From positions 4,216,001 through 4,280,000 of the forward strand of contig NZ_CP159290.1 of the NCBI RefSeq assembly GCF_040448685.1: a stretch of 64,000 bases of DNA, written 5' to 3'. Below, in pieces: positions 8,589 through 18,431 of the stretch (its first letter is position 1; every line of letters starts with the position of its first letter). This stretch comes from Cellulosimicrobium sp. ES-005. GTDB taxonomy: Bacteria; Actinomycetota; Actinomycetes; Actinomycetales; Cellulomonadaceae. Position numbers and translations under genes: made by a program. The notes beneath the pieces were generated by a model. It did no database searches and was not told the origin of the DNA. It saw only the letters and a program-made list of their open reading frames with translations.

Positions 8589-8681
8589 TCGTTTGTGAGG
8601 GACGGTGACCAAGCCCGCCGAGGGCGGGGCAGGGCAGGCGGTCGTACGGTCGACGTACGGCCGGTCGAGGAAGGACTTTCC

Positions 8682-10043
8682 ATGGGACGGCTTTTCGGCA
8701 CCGACGGGGTGCGCGGGCTGGCGAACGGCAACGTGACGGGCGAGCTCGCCCTCGACCTGGGCGTCGCGGCGGCGCGCGTGCTCGGCAGCGGGCAGGAGGA
8801 AGGCCACCGGCCGCGCGCGGTCGTGGGGCGCGACACGCGAGTCTCGGGCGAGTTCCTGGGCGCGGCGCTCATCGCCGGGCTCGCGAGCGCGGGCGTCGAC
8901 GTGAAGGACGTCGGCGTGCTGCCGACGCCCGCCGTCGCCTACCTGACGAGCACCATGGACGTCGACTTCGGCGTCGTGATCTCGGCCTCCCACAACCCGA
9001 TGCAGGACAACGGGATCAAGTTCCTCGCGCGCGGTGGCGTCAAGCTCGACGACGCGGTCGAGGACCGGATCGAGAGCCTGCTCGGGCAGGAGTGGCAGCG
9101 TCCGACGCACGGCGCGGTCGGCCGGATCTCCCCGGACTCGGGGCGCGCGGGCGGGGCGTACGTCGAGCACCTCATGGCGAGCATCGGCGCGGACGAGGAC
9201 CACAAGCCGCTCGCGGGCCTGCGCATCGCGGTCGACTGCGCGAACGGCGCGGCGAGCGACGTCGGCCCCGCGGCGCTGCGCGCGGCCGGCGCGGACGTCG
9301 TGGTCATCAACGCGAGCCCCGACGGCCGCAACATCAACGCCGCGTGCGGCTCGAACCACCCCGAGCAGCTCCAGGCCGTCGTCGTGGCGTCCGAGGCGGA
9401 CTTCGGCGTCGCGTTCGACGGCGACGCGGACCGCTGCATCGCGGTCGACCACGGGGGCACCGTCGTCGACGGCGACCAGATCATGGGCGTCCTCGCGCTC
9501 GCGCTCCAGGACGAGGGCGCGCTCCCGCACGACACGCTCGTCGTGACGGTGATGAGCAACCTGGGCCTCCTGCTCGCGATGCGCGACGCGGGGATCACGA
9601 CGGTCCAGACGGCGGTCGGCGACCGGTACGTCCTGGAGGAGATGCGCGCGCACGGGTACGGCCTCGGGGGCGAGCAGTCGGGGCACATCGTGCTGTCGCG
9701 CTACGCGACCACGGGTGACGGCGTGCTCACGGCCCTCCAGCTCGCGGCCCGCGTGCGGGCCACGGGCCAGAAGCTCGCCGACCTGGCAGCCGTCGTGCAG
9801 CGCCTCCCGCAGACGCTCGTCAACGTCCCCGGCGTGGACAAGGCGCGGGCGTCGAGCGACGAGGAGCTCCGGGCCGCCGTCGCGGACGCGGAGCGGACCC
9901 TCGGCGAGACGGGTCGCGTGCTGCTGCGGCCGTCGGGCACCGAGCCGCTCGTGCGCGTCATGGTCGAGGCGGCGACGCAGCAGCAGGCCGACGCGGTGGC
10001 CGCGCGGCTCGCGGGCGTCGTGCGCGAGCGGCTCGCGCTGTGA
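8682..10043 (+). CDS. glmM: Phosphoglucosamine mutase
   Basis: GlmM turns glucosamine-6-phosphate into glucosamine-1-phosphate for UDP-GlcNAc and peptidoglycan synthesis. The 453-aa protein starts [12 protein letters not shown]. The phosphorylated Ser is Ser103 in [12 protein letters not shown], the metal loop is DGDADRC (~245), the sugar-binding segment is GGEQSGH (~330) and the phosphate-binding loop is [12 protein letters not shown] (~420). The ATG follows gaggaagga. TACGGT at 8645 may be its -10. It overlaps def by four bases (GTGA). Together with glmS at 16415 it covers two steps of the pathway. Confidence 0.97.
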   Translation: MGRLFGTDGVRGLANGNVTGELALDLGVAAARVLGSGQEEGHRPRAVVGRDTRVSGEFLGAALIAGLASAGVDVKDVGVLPTPAVAYLTSTMDVDFGVVISASHNPMQDNGIKFLARGGVKLDDAVEDRIESLLGQEWQRPTHGAVGRISPDSGRAGGAYVEHLMASIGADEDHKPLAGLRIAVDCANGAASDVGPAALRAAGADVVVINASPDGRNINAACGSNHPEQLQAVVVASEADFGVAFDGDADRCIAVDHGGTVVDGDQIMGVLALALQDEGALPHDTLVVTVMSNLGLLLAMRDAGITTVQTAVGDRYVLEEMRAHGYGLGGEQSGHIVLSRYATTGDGVLTALQLAARVRATGQKLADLAAVVQRLPQTLVNVPGVDKARASSDEELRAAVADAERTLGETGRVLLRPSGTEPLVRVMVEAATQQQADAVAARLAGVVRERLAL

Positions 10044-10681
10044 GCGCGACGGGGCGGACGACCGACCGGGGGGCGGCAGGCGTGCGGCAGGGGGTCGACG
10101 AGGGGCTGCGCGAGCACGTGGTCGCGCTCCTCGACGCGTACGACGACGGCGTGCTGCCGATCGTCCAGGCGGGCCACCCCGTGCTGCGGACCCCGGCCGT
10201 GCCGTACGCCGGGCAGCTCGGCGACGTGCTGCCCCGGTTCCTGGACGCGATGCGCGCGACGATGCACGCGGCGCCCGGGGTGGGGCTCGCCGCGCCGCAG
10301 GTCGGGATCGGCCTCGCGATCGCCGTCGTCGAGGATCCCGGCGCACCCGACGCGGACGACGAGCGCGAGCGGCCCCCGCTCGCGTTCCGCGTGCTCGTCA
10401 ACCCGCGGTACGAGGCCGTCGGCGACGAGACCAGGACGTTCTTCGAGGGCTGTCTCTCGGTGCACGGCTGGCAGGCGGAGCGGACGCGCGCCCGCTCGGT
10501 GCGACTCACCGGGCAGGACGAGGCGGGCGAGCCGTTCGACGACGTGCTCACCGGGTGGGCGGCGCGGATCGTCCAGCACGAGACCGACCACCTGCGCGGC
10601 GAGCTGTACGTCGACGCCGCGGACCTGCGCACGCTGGCGTCCACGCTCGGGGTCGCGCGGCTCCCGGGTCACCCGGGCTGA
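10040..10681 (+). CDS. def: Peptide deformylase
   Basis: Def removes the formyl group from nascent proteins. All three motifs are present in the 213-aa protein: [12 protein letters not shown] (~76), EGCLSV with the metal Cys (~136) and QHETDHLRG with the two His ligands (~175). The N-terminal ~35 residues are longer than in E. coli Def (169 aa), as in other actinobacteria. GTG start overlaps the glmM stop, so it is translationally coupled. The glmM-def linkage is structural; no shared pathway is implied. Confidence 0.95.
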   Translation: MSATGRTTDRGAAGVRQGVDEGLREHVVALLDAYDDGVLPIVQAGHPVLRTPAVPYAGQLGDVLPRFLDAMRATMHAAPGVGLAAPQVGIGLAIAVVEDPGAPDADDERERPPLAFRVLVNPRYEAVGDETRTFFEGCLSVHGWQAERTRARSVRLTGQDEAGEPFDDVLTGWAARIVQHETDHLRGELYVDAADLRTLASTLGVARLPGHPG

Positions 10682-10737
10682 GCCCGGGCCGTCGTCCGCG
10701 GTTCGGGTCCGGCGGGTCGTCGCGCGAGACTACCGGT

Positions 10738-13284
10738 GTGGACCCGCTCGCCCAGCTCCTCGCCGCACCGCCCGACCTGCCGGTGGGCCGTCACCTGGTC
10801 GAGGTGGTCGCCGCCGTGCGCGCGGAGGGGGCCGTCGTCGTCCAGGCACCGCCCGGCACCGGCAAGACGACGCTCGTGCCGCCGGCCCTCGCGGTGGCCC
10901 TGGAGGGTGCCTCGGACGGCCGCGTCGTCGTGACGCAGCCGCGGCGGCTCGCCGCCCGGGCGGCCGCCCGCCGGCTCGCGTCGCTGCTCGGCGAGGACCT
11001 CGGCGGCACGGTCGGCTACACGGTGCGGGGCGAGTCGCGGACGTCGCGACGGACCCGGGTCGAGGTCGTCACCACCGGCACGCTCGTCCGCCGGCTCCAG
11101 CGCGACCCGGAGCTGCCGGGCGTGGCGGGCGTCGTGCTCGACGAGGTGCACGAGCGGCACCTGGACGACGACCTCGCGCTCGCCCTGCTGGCGGACGTGC
11201 GCGAGAACCTGCGCGACGACCTCGCGCTCGTCGCGATGTCCGCGACGGTCGAGGCGGGGCGGACGGCGGAGGCGCTCGGCGGGGGAGCGCGGCCCGTCCC
11301 CGTGGTGCAGGTCCAGGGCGGCCTCCACCCGGTCGACGTCGTCTGGTGCCCCGCGCGCGGTCCGCGCACCGACGTCCGCGGCACGTCGCCCGCGCTGCTC
11401 GACCACGTGGTCGCCACCACGCACCGCGCGCTGCGCGAGCGCACGGGCGACGTGCTCGTGTTCGTCCCCGGCGCGCGCGAGGTGGACACCGTGTCGGGCC
11501 TGCTGGCGCGCGGGCTCTCGGACGTCGACGTGCGCCCGCTGCACGGCCGCCTGCCCCCGCACGAGCAGGACCGGGCGCTCGAGCCCGGGCCGCGGCGCCG
11601 GGTCGTGGTGTCGACGGCGGTCGCGGAGTCGTCGCTCACGGTCCCGGGCGTCCGGGTCGTCGTGGACGCGGGGCTCGCGCGCGAGCCCCGCACGGACGTC
11701 CGCCGAGGGCTGCCCGGGCTCGTGACGGTGGCGGTCAGCCGGGCCGGCGCCGAGCAGCGCGCGGGGCGGGCCGGGCGCGAGGGCCCGGGGGCGGTGTACC
11801 GCTGCTGGTCGGAGGGCGACCACGCGCGCCTCGCGCGGCACCCGGAGCCGGAGATCCGCACGGCGGACCTCACCGGCTTCGCGCTCGAGCTCGCGTGCTG
11901 GGGGGCTCCCGACGGCGCGGGGCTCGCGCTGCTGGACCCGCCGCCCCCGGCCGCCTGGGCGGCCGCCCGCGAGGTGCTGCAGGGGCTGGGGGCCGTCGGG
12001 CCCGACGGCGTGACGCCGCTCGGGCGCCGGATCGCCTCCGTGCCCGCCGACCCGCGCCGCGCCCGCGCCCTGCTCGACGCCGTCCCCGAAATCGGCCCGC
12101 GGCTCGCCGCGGAGGTCGTGGCGCTGCTCTCGGAGGACGTGCGCGTGCCCGGGGCCGACCTGCCGGCGGCGCTGCGCGCGGCGCGGCGCGGTGGCCCGGG
12201 GACCGGCGCGTGGGCCGCGCAGCGCGACCGCCTCGAACGGGTGGCACGCGCCGCCGCGGCCGAGGACGGCTCCGCCCGGGGAGGGGGGCCCGCCGCACGG
12301 TCCCGGCTGACCGACGACGCCGCCGTCGGGCACGTCGTCGCGCTCGCGCACCCCGACCGGCTGGCCCGACTGCGACCCGGCGGAGAGACCTACCTCCTGG
12401 TGTCCGGGGCGGGCGCGCGCCTGCCCGCGGGCTCGCCGCTGCAGGGCGCGCCGTGGCTCGCGGTCGCGGACGTGGACCGCACGGCGGGCCGTGCCGACGC
12501 CGTCGTGCGGTCCGCCGCGCCCGTCGACGAGGCGACGGCGCGAGCCGCTGCGGCGCCCGCGCTGCGCACGAGCGGCGTCGCCGGGTGGACGGGCGGGCGC
12601 GTGCGCGCCGCCCGGGTCACCACGCTCGGCGCGATCGAGCTCGCGCGCGAGCCGTGGCGGGACCCGCCGGCGGACCTGCTCGCGGCGACCGTGCGCGACG
12701 GGCTGCGCCGGGACGGTCTGGACGGCCTCCCGTGGTCCGACGGCGCACTCCGGCTCCGGGACCGCCTGCGGTTCCTGCACCGGGTGCTGGGCGACCCGTG
12801 GCCCGACGTCGGCGACGAGGCGCTCCTGGACGCCGTCGACGTCTGGCTGGGGCCCGACCTCCCGGCCGTCGCCCGGGGCCGGGGCACCGACCTCGCCGGG
12901 GCGCTGCGCCGTCTGCTGCCCTGGCCGGAGGCGGCGCGCCTCGACGCGCTCGCGCCCGAGCGGCTCGAGGTCCCGAGCGGGTCGCGCGTGGCGGTGGGCT
13001 ACGACCAGGACCAGCCGGTGCTCGCGGTCCGGCTGCAGGAGACGTTCGGCTGGACGAGCACGCCCCGCGTCGCGGACGGCCGCGTGCCCGTCCTGCTGCA
13101 CCTGCTGTCCCCGGCGGGTCGACCCGCGGCGGTCACGGCGGACCTCGCCTCCTTCTGGGTGCAGGGCTACCCGCAGGTGCGCGCCGAGCTGCGGGGCCGC
13201 TACCCCAAGCACGCGTGGCCGGAGGACCCGAGCACCGCCCTGCCGCTGCGGGGCACGCCGCGCCCGCGCCGCCGCGACGCCTGA
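10738..13284 (+). CDS. hrpB: ATP-dependent RNA helicase HrpB
   Basis: HrpB is a DExH-box helicase of poorly known cellular role. The 848-aa protein has Walker A PPGTGKTTL near residue 40, the DEVH box DEVHERH (~137), SAT motif III (MSATVE), and motif VI AEQRAGRAGREGPG (~338-351). A helicase-associated (HA2) region and the HrpB C-terminal domain follow, the latter ending in ASFWVQGYPQVRAELRGRYPKHAWPEDP, which is very typical of HrpB. The start GTG at 10738 gives the family N-terminus; no homology lies upstream in the open frame. Confidence 0.95.
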   Translation: MDPLAQLLAAPPDLPVGRHLVEVVAAVRAEGAVVVQAPPGTGKTTLVPPALAVALEGASDGRVVVTQPRRLAARAAARRLASLLGEDLGGTVGYTVRGESRTSRRTRVEVVTTGTLVRRLQRDPELPGVAGVVLDEVHERHLDDDLALALLADVRENLRDDLALVAMSATVEAGRTAEALGGGARPVPVVQVQGGLHPVDVVWCPARGPRTDVRGTSPALLDHVVATTHRALRERTGDVLVFVPGAREVDTVSGLLARGLSDVDVRPLHGRLPPHEQDRALEPGPRRRVVVSTAVAESSLTVPGVRVVVDAGLAREPRTDVRRGLPGLVTVAVSRAGAEQRAGRAGREGPGAVYRCWSEGDHARLARHPEPEIRTADLTGFALELACWGAPDGAGLALLDPPPPAAWAAAREVLQGLGAVGPDGVTPLGRRIASVPADPRRARALLDAVPEIGPRLAAEVVALLSEDVRVPGADLPAALRAARRGGPGTGAWAAQRDRLERVARAAAAEDGSARGGGPAARSRLTDDAAVGHVVALAHPDRLARLRPGGETYLLVSGAGARLPAGSPLQGAPWLAVADVDRTAGRADAVVRSAAPVDEATARAAAAPALRTSGVAGWTGGRVRAARVTTLGAIELAREPWRDPPADLLAATVRDGLRRDGLDGLPWSDGALRLRDRLRFLHRVLGDPWPDVGDEALLDAVDVWLGPDLPAVARGRGTDLAGALRRLLPWPEAARLDALAPERLEVPSGSRVAVGYDQDQPVLAVRLQETFGWTSTPRVADGRVPVLLHLLSPAGRPAAVTADLASFWVQGYPQVRAELRGRYPKHAWPEDPSTALPLRGTPRPRRRDA

Positions 13285-13541
13285 GCCGGGGAAGGTCCTG
13301 GTCCTCACGACGTACGCCCCCGCTGCGGGAAGTCGTTCGTCGGGATGACGACGCCGCGCGCCGCGACGCGGAAGACTCGTCACCGGGCGCGGCGCTGCCG
13401 GGCGGGAATCCTCAGGGGCGAACCGGGGGTTTCCCTGATGGTCGACGTCGTCGCGCTCCGTAGGCTTGTCGTGGCGCAGGACGCCCGACCTGCCGCCGCC
13501 GCCCGCCTGGCCTCCCCGCCAGCCGACGAACGAGGACGCCG
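13285..13541. other. Intergenic region before the DedA gene
   Basis: 257 bases without a supported gene. TAGGCT at 13462-13467 is a candidate -10 for the downstream gene, preceded by a poor -35. No convincing terminator is seen after hrpB. Confidence 0.3.
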
Positions 13542-14264
13542 TTGCCCGACGCCGTGTCGACCTTCCTGGAGAATCTGGAGACCTGGATTCTCGCCCTCGC
13601 GGCGTCCGCGTGGATCTATCCCGCGCTGTTCGGCTTCGCGACGATCGACGGGTTCTTCCCGCCCATCCCGAGCGAGTCCGTCGTCATCACGCTCGCCGTG
13701 TCCGCGCACGCGACCGGCGAGCCGAACCTGCTCCTCGTGCTCCTGGTGGCCGCCGCCGGCGCGTGGACCGGCGACCAGATCGCGTTCTCGATCGGTCGCG
13801 CCATCGGCACCGACCGCGTCCGGTTCCTGCGCTCACCACGGGGCCGCAAGGCCGTGGCGTGGGCGGAACGGGCCCTCGCCCACCGTGGGGCGTCGTTCAT
13901 CCTGGCCGCGCGCTACATCCCCGTCGGGCGCGTCGCGGTGAACATGACGGCCGGCGCCGTGGGCTACCCGCGCCGCCGGTTCATGGCGTTCTCCGGGATC
14001 GCGGCCGTCACCTGGGCGGTGTACTCGGTCCTCATCGGCCTCGTCGCGGCGCAGTGGCTGGGCCACGAACCGCTCCTCGCGATGGTCGTGGGCGTCGTCC
14101 TGGGGATCGCGGCGGGGTTCGTCATCGACCGCGTGCTCATGATGCGCGCGCGCCGCAAGGGCGAGCTGCCGCAGGCCGAGGGCCCGACGTCCCCGGCGCC
14201 GGAGACCGCGGACGAGCCGAGCACCTCGGAGAACCGGCCGGGCGCGGCACCGCGCGCCTCGTGA
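13542..14264 (+). CDS. DedA family membrane protein
   Basis: DedA/SNARE-associated proteins are inner-membrane proteins implicated in lipid flipping and envelope homeostasis. The 240-aa product has an N-terminal re-entrant-type segment with FGFATIDGFFPPIPSESVVI, where E and PP are family hallmarks. A second hydrophobic block (LLLVLLVAAAGAWTGDQIAFSIGR) and the conserved RYIPVGRVAVNMTAGAVG follow, then two C-terminal helices before a polar tail. The start is a TTG, chosen because it gives MPDAVSTFLENLETWILALA and no ATG or GTG is better placed. The substrate cannot be stated. Confidence 0.85.
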   Translation: MPDAVSTFLENLETWILALAASAWIYPALFGFATIDGFFPPIPSESVVITLAVSAHATGEPNLLLVLLVAAAGAWTGDQIAFSIGRAIGTDRVRFLRSPRGRKAVAWAERALAHRGASFILAARYIPVGRVAVNMTAGAVGYPRRRFMAFSGIAAVTWAVYSVLIGLVAAQWLGHEPLLAMVVGVVLGIAAGFVIDRVLMMRARRKGELPQAEGPTSPAPETADEPSTSENRPGAAPRAS

Positions 14265-14291
14265 GTCCGCGGGGCACCCGTCGGCCGTGCG

Positions 14292-15281
14292 TCAGAGCTT
14301 GCGCAGCCGGACCCGCTGCACCGAGTGGTCCGAGCCCTTGGTGAGCACGAGCGTCGCGCGACCCCGCGTCGGCAGGATGTTCTGCTCGAGGTTCGGGGCG
14401 TTGATCGCGTCCCAGATCGACTTCGCCTTCTCGACCGCCTGCTCGTCCGTGAGGTCGGCGTAGCGGCGGAAGTACGACTCGGGCCGGGCGAAGGCGGTAC
14501 GGCGCAGGGCGAGGAACCGGTCCACGTACCACTGCCGGATGTTGCGCGTGCGCGCGTCGACGTAGATCGAGAAGTCGAAGAAGTCGGACACCGCGACCGT
14601 GGACTCGTCGTGCGCGCTCGGCCGGGCCGGCTGGAGCACGTTCAGCCCCTCGACGACCAGCACGTCAGGCTTGCGCACGACCGCCTCCGCGCCGGGGACG
14701 ATGTCGTACGTGAGGTGGTCGTAGACGGGCGCCTTGACCTCGGCGTGGCCCGCCTTGACCTTGGACAGGAAGCGGATGAGCGCGCGCCGGTCGTAGGACT
14801 CGGGGAAGCCCTTGCGGTCCATGAGGCCGCGGCGCGCCAGCTCCGCGTTGGGGTAGAGGAAGCCGTCGGTCGTGATGAGCTCCACGCGCGGCGTCTCGGG
14901 CCAGCGGGCCAGCATCTCGCGCAGGACGCGCGCGGTCGTGGACTTGCCCACCGCGACCGAGCCCGCGACGCCGATGACGTACGGCGTGTTGCCCGTCTCC
15001 TCCCGGAGGAACGTCGACGTCGCCTCGTGGAGCCCCGACGTCGCGGTCACGTAGAGGTTGAGCAGGCGCGACAGCGGGCGGTACACGGCGTCGACCTCCG
15101 CGAGGTCGATGGGGTCGCCGAGGCCGCGGAGCCGGGTGACGTCGTCGTCTGTGAGCGGGAGCGGCGTCGACTCCGACAGGCGGCTCCACACCGCCCGGTC
15201 GAGGTCGACGTACGGGGACGACGACGGCGCCGCGAGGTGGGCCGGCAGGAGGTCGGACGGGTCGTCGACGGGGGAGGACAC
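14292..15281 (-). CDS. coaA: Pantothenate kinase, type I
   Basis: CoaA phosphorylates pantothenate, the committed step of coenzyme A synthesis. Seen in the 329-aa protein: P-loop [15 protein letters not shown] (~100-114), [46 protein letters not shown] and FVDxxIYVDA-like [10 protein letters not shown], all type I CoaA. The frame is open to an ATG at 15320, but the GTG at 15281 is preferred because CAGAAT lies seven bases before it. The gene converges on the DedA gene and is divergent from nothing near; DUF72 follows upstream on the same strand. Confidence 0.95.
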   Translation of the reverse strand: MSSPVDDPSDLLPAHLAAPSSSPYVDLDRAVWSRLSESTPLPLTDDDVTRLRGLGDPIDLAEVDAVYRPLSRLLNLYVTATSGLHEATSTFLREETGNTPYVIGVAGSVAVGKSTTARVLREMLARWPETPRVELITTDGFLYPNAELARRGLMDRKGFPESYDRRALIRFLSKVKAGHAEVKAPVYDHLTYDIVPGAEAVVRKPDVLVVEGLNVLQPARPSAHDESTVAVSDFFDFSIYVDARTRNIRQWYVDRFLALRRTAFARPESYFRRYADLTDEQAVEKAKSIWDAINAPNLEQNILPTRGRATLVLTKGSDHSVQRVRLRKL

Positions 15282-15288
15282 CCGCCTG

Positions 15289-15294
15289 ATTCTG
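15289..15294 (-). promoter_or_regulatory. -10 element of coaA
   Basis: CAGAAT on the minus strand ends seven bases before the GTG at 15281; it supports that start over the upstream ATG. Confidence 0.5.
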
Positions 15295-15395
15295 CCGGAT
15301 GCGTGCGGGTGCCCGCGCACGGCCCGCCAGCCGGGGACGTCGGGTGCCGCCCGGGCCAGGCGGGCTCCACCCGTGCCGGGACGCGCGTCCCGGGC

Positions 15396-16289
15396 TCAGC
15401 GCGTGGCGTCGCGGGACCGTGCGCGCCGCCGGCCGCGTGCGGGCTCCGGGGTCGGGCCGGTCCCGGGCAGGGCGACGCCCGGGAGGCGGGACATGAGGGC
15501 GAGCGCGTCGGCCGGGGCGTGCGCGTGGACGTCGTTGTCGAGGTAGACCTCGACGTCGTGGCCGGCCTCGCACCAGCCCCGCACCCGCGCGGCCCACGCG
15601 TCGAGGACGTGCGGCCGGTAGCCGCTCGTGTACAGCGAGGTGTCGCCGTGCAGGCGCACGTACACGAGGCGGCTCGTGACCGCCTCCACGAGCGGCCAGT
15701 GACCCGCGCCGTCCGAGATCGCGAACGCCACCCGGTGGCGTCGGAGCACGTCGAGCGCCTCGGCGCTCGCGAACGACGCGTGGCGCGGCTCGAGCGCGTG
15801 GACCAGGGGACGGTCGGCGCCCACCTCGGTCCAGGCAGGCGCGCGGAGGCGGTCGTCGTGCTCGCGGGCGAGCCGGGCGGCCTCGGCCGTCGACCGGGGC
15901 AGGAGGGCGAGGAACTCGTCGAGCAGCCCGGCGTCGAAGGTCGTGCGTGCGGGGAGCTGCCACAGCACGGGGCCGAGCCGGTCGTCGAGGGCGAGCACGC
16001 CGCTCGCGAAGAAGTTGGCGAGGGGCGTGCGCACGTCCCGCAGGCGCTTCATGTGGGTGACGAAGCGCGGGCCCTTGACCGCGAAGGTGAACCCCTCCGG
16101 CGTCTGCTCTCGCCACGCGACGAACGAGGACGGCCGCTGCAGCGAGTAGAAGGACCCGTTGAGCTCGACCGCGGGGAACACCGACGCGACGTGCTCGAGC
16201 TCGCGGCGCTGGGGCAGGCCGGCGGGGTAGAACGGGCCCCGCCAGTCGGCGTAGCGCCATCCCGAGAGTCCGATCCGCACGGTGGGCAC
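15396..16289 (-). CDS. DUF72 (YecE-like) protein
   Basis: A 297-aa TIM-barrel-like protein of unknown role. The N-terminus VRIGLSGWRYADWRGPFYP, the block FPAVELNGSFYSLQRP, and FTFAVKGPRFVTHMKRL are the family's hallmarks. The later FAISDGAGHWP and YVRLHGDTSLYTSGY segments complete the barrel, and EVYLDNDVHAHAPADAL near the end is also typical. GTG start. The C-terminal ~20 residues are Arg/Ala/Pro-rich and not conserved. No pathway link to neighbours is evident. Confidence 0.88.
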   Translation of the reverse strand: MPTVRIGLSGWRYADWRGPFYPAGLPQRRELEHVASVFPAVELNGSFYSLQRPSSFVAWREQTPEGFTFAVKGPRFVTHMKRLRDVRTPLANFFASGVLALDDRLGPVLWQLPARTTFDAGLLDEFLALLPRSTAEAARLAREHDDRLRAPAWTEVGADRPLVHALEPRHASFASAEALDVLRRHRVAFAISDGAGHWPLVEAVTSRLVYVRLHGDTSLYTSGYRPHVLDAWAARVRGWCEAGHDVEVYLDNDVHAHAPADALALMSRLPGVALPGTGPTPEPARGRRRARSRDATR

Positions 16290-16359
16290 GAGACCCAGCC
16301 TCGCCGGACGCGGCGCCGTACGCGCGCGGGGTGCTTTTGGCAGCGGGCCTGACGAAAAA

Positions 16360-16381
16360 CCGCGGGATCGTGCGCCCGCGG
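16360..16381. promoter_or_regulatory. Inverted repeat upstream of glmS
   Basis: CCGCGGG and CCCGCGG flank an 8-base centre, about 20 bases upstream of the glmS -10, covering the -35 position. It could be an operator; nothing else supports this. Confidence 0.3.
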
Positions 16382-16400
16382 AGGGGTCCGCGTCCGTGGA

Positions 16401-16406
16401 TAGACT
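16401..16406 (+). promoter_or_regulatory. -10 element of glmS
   Basis: TAGACT lies eight bases before the ATG at 16415, leaving almost no leader and hence no room for a glmS ribozyme. Confidence 0.55.
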
Positions 16407-16414
16407 CGATCACC

Positions 16415-18292
16415 ATGTGCGGAATCGTGGGCTACGTAGGCCCTGGAACCATGGTCGGAGAGGCCTCGGGGCGACCCCTCGACGTCGCTCTCGAAGGACT
16501 CGGCAGGCTCGAGTACCGCGGCTACGACTCGGCCGGGGTCGCGCTCGTCGCGCCCGGGATCGACGCCGTCGCGTTCGCCAAGAAGTCGGGCAAGCTCGCG
16601 AACCTCGTCGAGGAGATCGACCTGCACCCGCTCCCCGCGGCGACCGCGTCGATCGGCCACACGCGCTGGGCGACGCACGGCGGCCCGACGGACACCAACG
16701 CCCACCCGCACCTCGCGGACGACGACCGCCTCGCGGTCATCCACAACGGGATCGTCGAGAACTTCGCCACCCTCAAGTCCGAGCTGCTCGCCGAGGGCGT
16801 GCAGTTCCGGTCCGAGACGGACACCGAGGTCGCGGCGCAGCTGCTCGCGCGCGCCTACCGCGAGACCAAGGACCTCACGCTCGCGATGGGGCAGGTGGCC
16901 CGGCGCCTCGAGGGCACGTTCACGCTCCTGGCCGTGCACGCCGACTCGCCCGACACGGTGGTGGGCGCGCGGCACGACTCCCCGCTCGTCGTCGGGATCG
17001 GCGACGGCGAGAACTTCCTGGGCTCCGACGTCGCGGCGTTCATCTCCCACACCAAGGAGGCGCTCGAGCTCGGCCAGGACCAGATCGTCACGATCACCCC
17101 GACGTCGGTCGAGGTGACCGACTTCGACGGCAACCCCGCCGAGGCCAAGCGGTACACGGTCGACTGGGACGCGGCCGCCGCGGAGAAGGGCGGCTTCTCG
17201 TCCTTCATGGACAAGGAGATCCACGACCAGCCGCACGCCGTCGCGGACACCCTGCTCGGCCGGACCGACCCGTCGGGCAAGCTCGTGCTCGACGACGTGC
17301 GCATCGACGAGGCCGTGCTCCGGTCGGTGGACAAGATCATCGTCGTCGCGTGCGGCACGGCCGCATACTCGGGGCACGTCGCCAAGTACGCGATCGAGCA
17401 CTGGTGCCGCATCCCCGTCGAGGTCGAGCTCGCGCACGAGTTCCGCTACCGCGACCCGATCGTCGACGAGAAGACGCTCGTCGTGGCGGTGACGCAGTCG
17501 GGCGAGACGATGGACACGCTCATGGCCGTGCGCCACGCGCGCGAGCAGGGCGCCAAGGTCATCTCCATCGTCAACACGCACGGGTCGACCATCCCGCGCG
17601 AGTCCGACGCGGTGCTGTACACGCACGCCGGTCCGGAGATCGCGGTCGCCTCGACCAAGGCGTTCCTGTCGCAGATCACCGCCGCGTACCTCCTGGGCCT
17701 CTACCTCGCGCAGCTGCGCGGGAACAAGTTCCCGGACGAGATCTCGGCGATCCTCGAGGACCTGCGCGACATGCCGCGCAAGATCCAGACCGTCATCGAG
17801 CGCGGCGAGTACGTCCGTGCGACCGCCCGCTCCATGAAGGACGCGACGTCCGTCCTCTTCCTCGGCCGCCACGTCGGGTTCCCGGTCGCGCTCGAGGGCG
17901 CGCTCAAGCTCAAGGAGCTCGCGTACATCCACGCCGAGGGCTTCGCCGCGGGCGAGCTCAAGCACGGCCCGATCGCGCTCATCGACGAGGGGCAGCCGGT
18001 GTTCGTCGTCGTGCCGTCGCCGACGGGCCGCGAGGGCCTGCACTCCAAGGTCATCTCGAACATCCAGGAGATCCGGGCGCGCGGCGCCCGCACGCTCGTC
18101 ATCGCGGAGGACGGGGACGACGCCGTGCGCCCCTACGCGGACGAGATCTTCTGGGTCCCCGAGTCGCCCACGCTGCTCTCGCCGCTGCTGGCCGTCGTCC
18201 CGCTCCAGATCTTCGCGATGGCCCTCGCCACGGCCAAGGGCCTCGACGTCGACCAGCCCCGCAACCTCGCGAAGTCGGTCACGGTCGAGTAG
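16415..18292 (+). CDS. glmS: Glutamine-fructose-6-phosphate aminotransferase
   Basis: GlmS makes glucosamine-6-phosphate from fructose-6-phosphate and glutamine, the entry to the amino-sugar pathway. The 625-aa protein begins MCGIVGYVG, so the catalytic Cys becomes residue 1 after Met removal. The glutaminase domain shows GHTRWATHGGPTDTNAHPH and HNGIVENF. Two SIS sugar-isomerase domains follow (~300-440 and ~470-600), with CGTAAYSG, TQSGETMDTLMA, ELKHGPIALI, and the end QPRNLAKSVTVE. An earlier in-frame ATG is rejected because Cys must follow Met. A palindromic element follows the stop. Confidence 0.98.
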   Translation: MCGIVGYVGPGTMVGEASGRPLDVALEGLGRLEYRGYDSAGVALVAPGIDAVAFAKKSGKLANLVEEIDLHPLPAATASIGHTRWATHGGPTDTNAHPHLADDDRLAVIHNGIVENFATLKSELLAEGVQFRSETDTEVAAQLLARAYRETKDLTLAMGQVARRLEGTFTLLAVHADSPDTVVGARHDSPLVVGIGDGENFLGSDVAAFISHTKEALELGQDQIVTITPTSVEVTDFDGNPAEAKRYTVDWDAAAAEKGGFSSFMDKEIHDQPHAVADTLLGRTDPSGKLVLDDVRIDEAVLRSVDKIIVVACGTAAYSGHVAKYAIEHWCRIPVEVELAHEFRYRDPIVDEKTLVVAVTQSGETMDTLMAVRHAREQGAKVISIVNTHGSTIPRESDAVLYTHAGPEIAVASTKAFLSQITAAYLLGLYLAQLRGNKFPDEISAILEDLRDMPRKIQTVIERGEYVRATARSMKDATSVLFLGRHVGFPVALEGALKLKELAYIHAEGFAAGELKHGPIALIDEGQPVFVVVPSPTGREGLHSKVISNIQEIRARGARTLVIAEDGDDAVRPYADEIFWVPESPTLLSPLLAVVPLQIFAMALATAKGLDVDQPRNLAKSVTVE

Positions 18293-18315
18293 TCCTCCGC
18301 CGCACCGTCGGACGC

Positions 18316-18371
18316 CGAGCAGGTGGTCCTGGTTCGTCCGGTCTCCCGGACGAGCCAGGACCGCCTGCTCG
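18316..18371. repeat. CAGGTGGTCCTG hairpin element, copy B1
   Basis: CGAGCAGGTGGTCCTGG is followed 25 bases on by its near complement, forming a 26-bp stem with a TCTC loop. Its two mismatches are G-U pairs when read as + strand RNA. It starts 24 bases after the glmS stop and may terminate glmS. Related copies are at 47160 and 61957. Confidence 0.85.
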
Positions 18372-18419
18372 CGGTGGTGAGATCGCCTGGTGGGGGACCG
18401 GGAGGGAGGACGGCCCCCG

Positions 18420-18425
18420 TAGGGT
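18420..18425 (+). promoter_or_regulatory. -10 element of acpS
   Basis: TAGGGT ends six bases before the ATG at 18432. Confidence 0.55.
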
Positions 18426-18431
18426 GGGCGC

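Noticed and set aside
10672-10688. CCCGGGCTGAGCCCGGG over the def stop as a terminator
   Set aside because: Short, with essentially no loop; could be chance in GC-rich DNA.
16300-16414. glmS ribozyme upstream of glmS
   Set aside because: The -10 TAGACT is eight bases from the ATG, so the message has no room for a ribozyme, and such ribozymes are mainly from Firmicutes.
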